NCBI GenBank assembly: GCA_003223295.1
Contig: QHYM01000330.1
Location: forward strand, 1 to 32,804
DNA length: 32,804 nucleotides
Source: Acidobacteriota bacterium
GTDB lineage: Bacteria > Acidobacteriota > Terriglobia > Acidiferrales > UBA7541
Direction of reading: 5' to 3'
Part shown: positions 31,546 through 32,804 of the stretch, piece after piece
Position numbering within the stretch: the stretch's first letter is position 1
How the letters are laid out: every line of letters starts with the position of its first letter
Notes under the pieces: model-generated
The model's database searches: none
What the model was told of the DNA's origin: nothing
The model's input: only the letters and a program-made list of their open reading frames with translations
Translations under genes and position numbers: made by a program

Positions 31546-32804
31546 GAAAATACCTTCAGGCGGTCTGCGCGAGTGGCTCCAAGGTCACTTTGTGGCCCAG
31601 GCGTTCCAGCCGTCTGACCAAGGATCGGCGAATTCGCTTCACGTCGATCCGATCAAAGTGATCCGCGCCGAGTTCCCGGTAGTCTTCCTTACGCTTCAGC
31701 ATGTGATAAGCAATCTCCAGCAGCGCATGGGCTACCGCCATGATCGCGCGCTTGGCTCCCCGCCGAGCAGCAATGCGCCGATACAGGGTCGAGAGATAGT
31801 TATTCTTCATCATCGAAATGGCCCAGGCCGCCTGCGACAAGCAACGCCGGAGCGAGACATTGCCCTTGCGCATCTTGCCACTCAGCCGCTTCCCAGCGCT
31901 CTCAAAACTCCCCGGACACAAACAAGCCCAAGAAGCCAGGTGCCCGGAAGACGGAAACTGATTCATGTTCATTCCCATTTCCGCCAGCATTCCCCACGCG
32001 GTCACTCGGTCGACTCCGGGAATGGTGCACAGCCGAATGACCTCATCCTGAAAAGGGCGCATGCGCTTATCGATCTCCTGCTCGATCTCACTCCGTTTCG
32101 ATTCCGTAAAGCGCAGATGATCGAAGAGCTGTCGGAGCAAAAATCGATGATGCTCGGTCATACGACCTTCGAGCGCCAGCTGCAGTTCCGGGATCTTGTT
32201 CCGCAGTTTCCCTTGGGCCATCTCTGCCAGTCGGGCCGAGTCTCGCTCCCCAGCGAGCATCGCCTCCAAGATCGCTCTCCCGGAAGCACCCAAAGCGTCG
32301 GTCGCTACCGATGCCAACTTAATGTTGGCATCCTCCAGCACCTTCTGAATGCGATTCGCAATCCGGTTGATCTCCTGTACCAAACTCACGCGATACCGCG
32401 TGAGGTCGCGAAGTTCACGTGTTGGTTGCGGGGGCACGAAACTCCCCCGGAGCAATCCGTGCTGCAGCAAGTCCGCAATCCACTCACTGTCTTTCTGGTC
32501 GGTCTTCCGACCCGGCACGGCTTTGATGTGCTGCGCATTCACCAGCAACACCTCGAACTGCTCCGCAAGAATGTTCCACACCGGCTTCCAGTACACGCCA
32601 GTGGACTCCATGGCCAAATGCGTTACGCCGCACTCCGCCAGCCAATCGGCCAACTGAAGCAGATCGTGAGTGAATGTCCCGAAGCGCTTCTTCTCTTTAC
32701 GGCTCTTCCCCTTGGCCTCAGCCCACAACACACATGCGGTAATACTCTTCTTATGTACGTCCAAACCACAACAGCAGGGATAGACAACTTCCATCGCGCG
32801 ACTC
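31545..32804 (-). mobile_element. IS110-family insertion sequence, one end outside the window
   Basis: The element is recognised from its transposase and from the break in the APC permease. Its right end (transposase 3' side) is placed near 31535-31550 by the loss of permease homology; no inverted repeats were seen, as is normal for IS110. Only 10 bases upstream of the transposase start are in the window. The non-coding left end, where IS110 elements usually encode the bridge RNA, is therefore not visible. Confidence 0.8.
31556..32794 (-). CDS. IS110-family DEDD transposase (bridge-RNA-guided recombinase)
   Basis: A complete 412-residue protein. The N-terminal RuvC-like domain shows D12 in G-L-D-V-H-K-K, E63 in M-E-S-T-G-V-Y-W and D99/D102 in K-T-D-Q-K-D, the DEDD set. 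The C-terminal Transposase_20 domain has I-P-G-V-D-R-V-T-A and the catalytic serine region G-H-L-A-S-W-A-C-L-C-P-G, followed by K-M-R-K-G-N. It catalyses cut-and-paste style recombination with a bridge RNA in characterised relatives. All key residues are present, so the element may be active. Start and stop lie very close to the element ends. Confidence 0.93.
   Translation of the reverse strand: MEVVYPCCCGLDVHKKSITACVLWAEAKGKSRKEKKRFGTFTHDLLQLADWLAECGVTHLAMESTGVYWKPVWNILAEQFEVLLVNAQHIKAVPGRKTDQKDSEWIADLLQHGLLRGSFVPPQPTRELRDLTRYRVSLVQEINRIANRIQKVLEDANIKLASVATDALGASGRAILEAMLAGERDSARLAEMAQGKLRNKIPELQLALEGRMTEHHRFLLRQLFDHLRFTESKRSEIEQEIDKRMRPFQDEVIRLCTIPGVDRVTAWGMLAEMGMNMNQFPSSGHLASWACLCPGSFESAGKRLSGKMRKGNVSLRRCLSQAAWAISMMKNNYLSTLYRRIAARRGAKRAIMAVAHALLEIAYHMLKRKEDYRELGADHFDRIDVKRIRRSLVRRLERLGHKVTLEPLAQTA

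Overview
The window is a stretch of bacterial chromosome that most resembles a soil Acidobacteriota genome. Supporting signs are the MacB/FtsX-type permease of the acidobacterial ADOP kind, Tat-exported glycoside-hydrolase-like proteins, a secreted M16 peptidase, a MASE1-GGDEF protein, DinB and CPBP proteins, GC-rich codon use and an IS110 element. The taxonomic call is an inference. No rRNA, tRNA or CRISPR array was seen.

Layout. 1-1274: a minus-strand ArsR > VOC > SRPBCC operon whose first intergenic space carries a 256-nt plus-strand deletion derivative of a group II intron. 1275-1907: a gap with the C-terminal stub of a second ADOP-type permease. 1908-5660: two convergent Tat-signal glycoside-hydrolase-like proteins that share a CxCxxC cluster. 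5661-6397: a long gap whose right part is rich in hairpins and leads into a fatty acyl-CoA ligase (6398-8221). 8292-13744: secreted M16 peptidase, a ThiG that appears to lack a barrel segment, and a MASE1-GGDEF diguanylate cyclase. 13843-18669: DinB, a decayed HExxH-type gene with two compensating frameshifts, a CPBP membrane protease and the full-length ADOP permease. 18862-23716: DUF1624 membrane protein, FtsB-like protein, phosphohexomutase, CutA, a frameshifted small membrane protein and a cystathionine gamma-synthase/lyase. 24010-26883: small secreted protein, a gap with two strong palindromes, an FtsX-type permease without an adjacent ATPase, and a ferredoxin-NADP reductase. 26919-28040: two secreted proteins built from the same small module. 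28274-29631: a metallo-beta-lactamase-fold protein that has lost its metal ligands, bracketed by two ~174-bp direct repeats. 29702-31060: D-threonine aldolase-like enzyme and intergenic space. 31061-32804: an APC permease gene cut by an IS110-family element that runs off the window.

How parts work together. The ArsR operon is probably self-regulated. The phosphohexomutase and ftsB overlap and may be co-transcribed. The permease and reductase at 24921-26883 are likely one transcript. The most unusual items are the mini group II intron, the covarying RNA-like repeat pair with helically phased CACAGC boxes, the metal-site-less MBL protein between those repeats, the shortened ThiG, and several genes caught in decay (14510-15064, 22167-22561, 1474-1605, 31061-31545).
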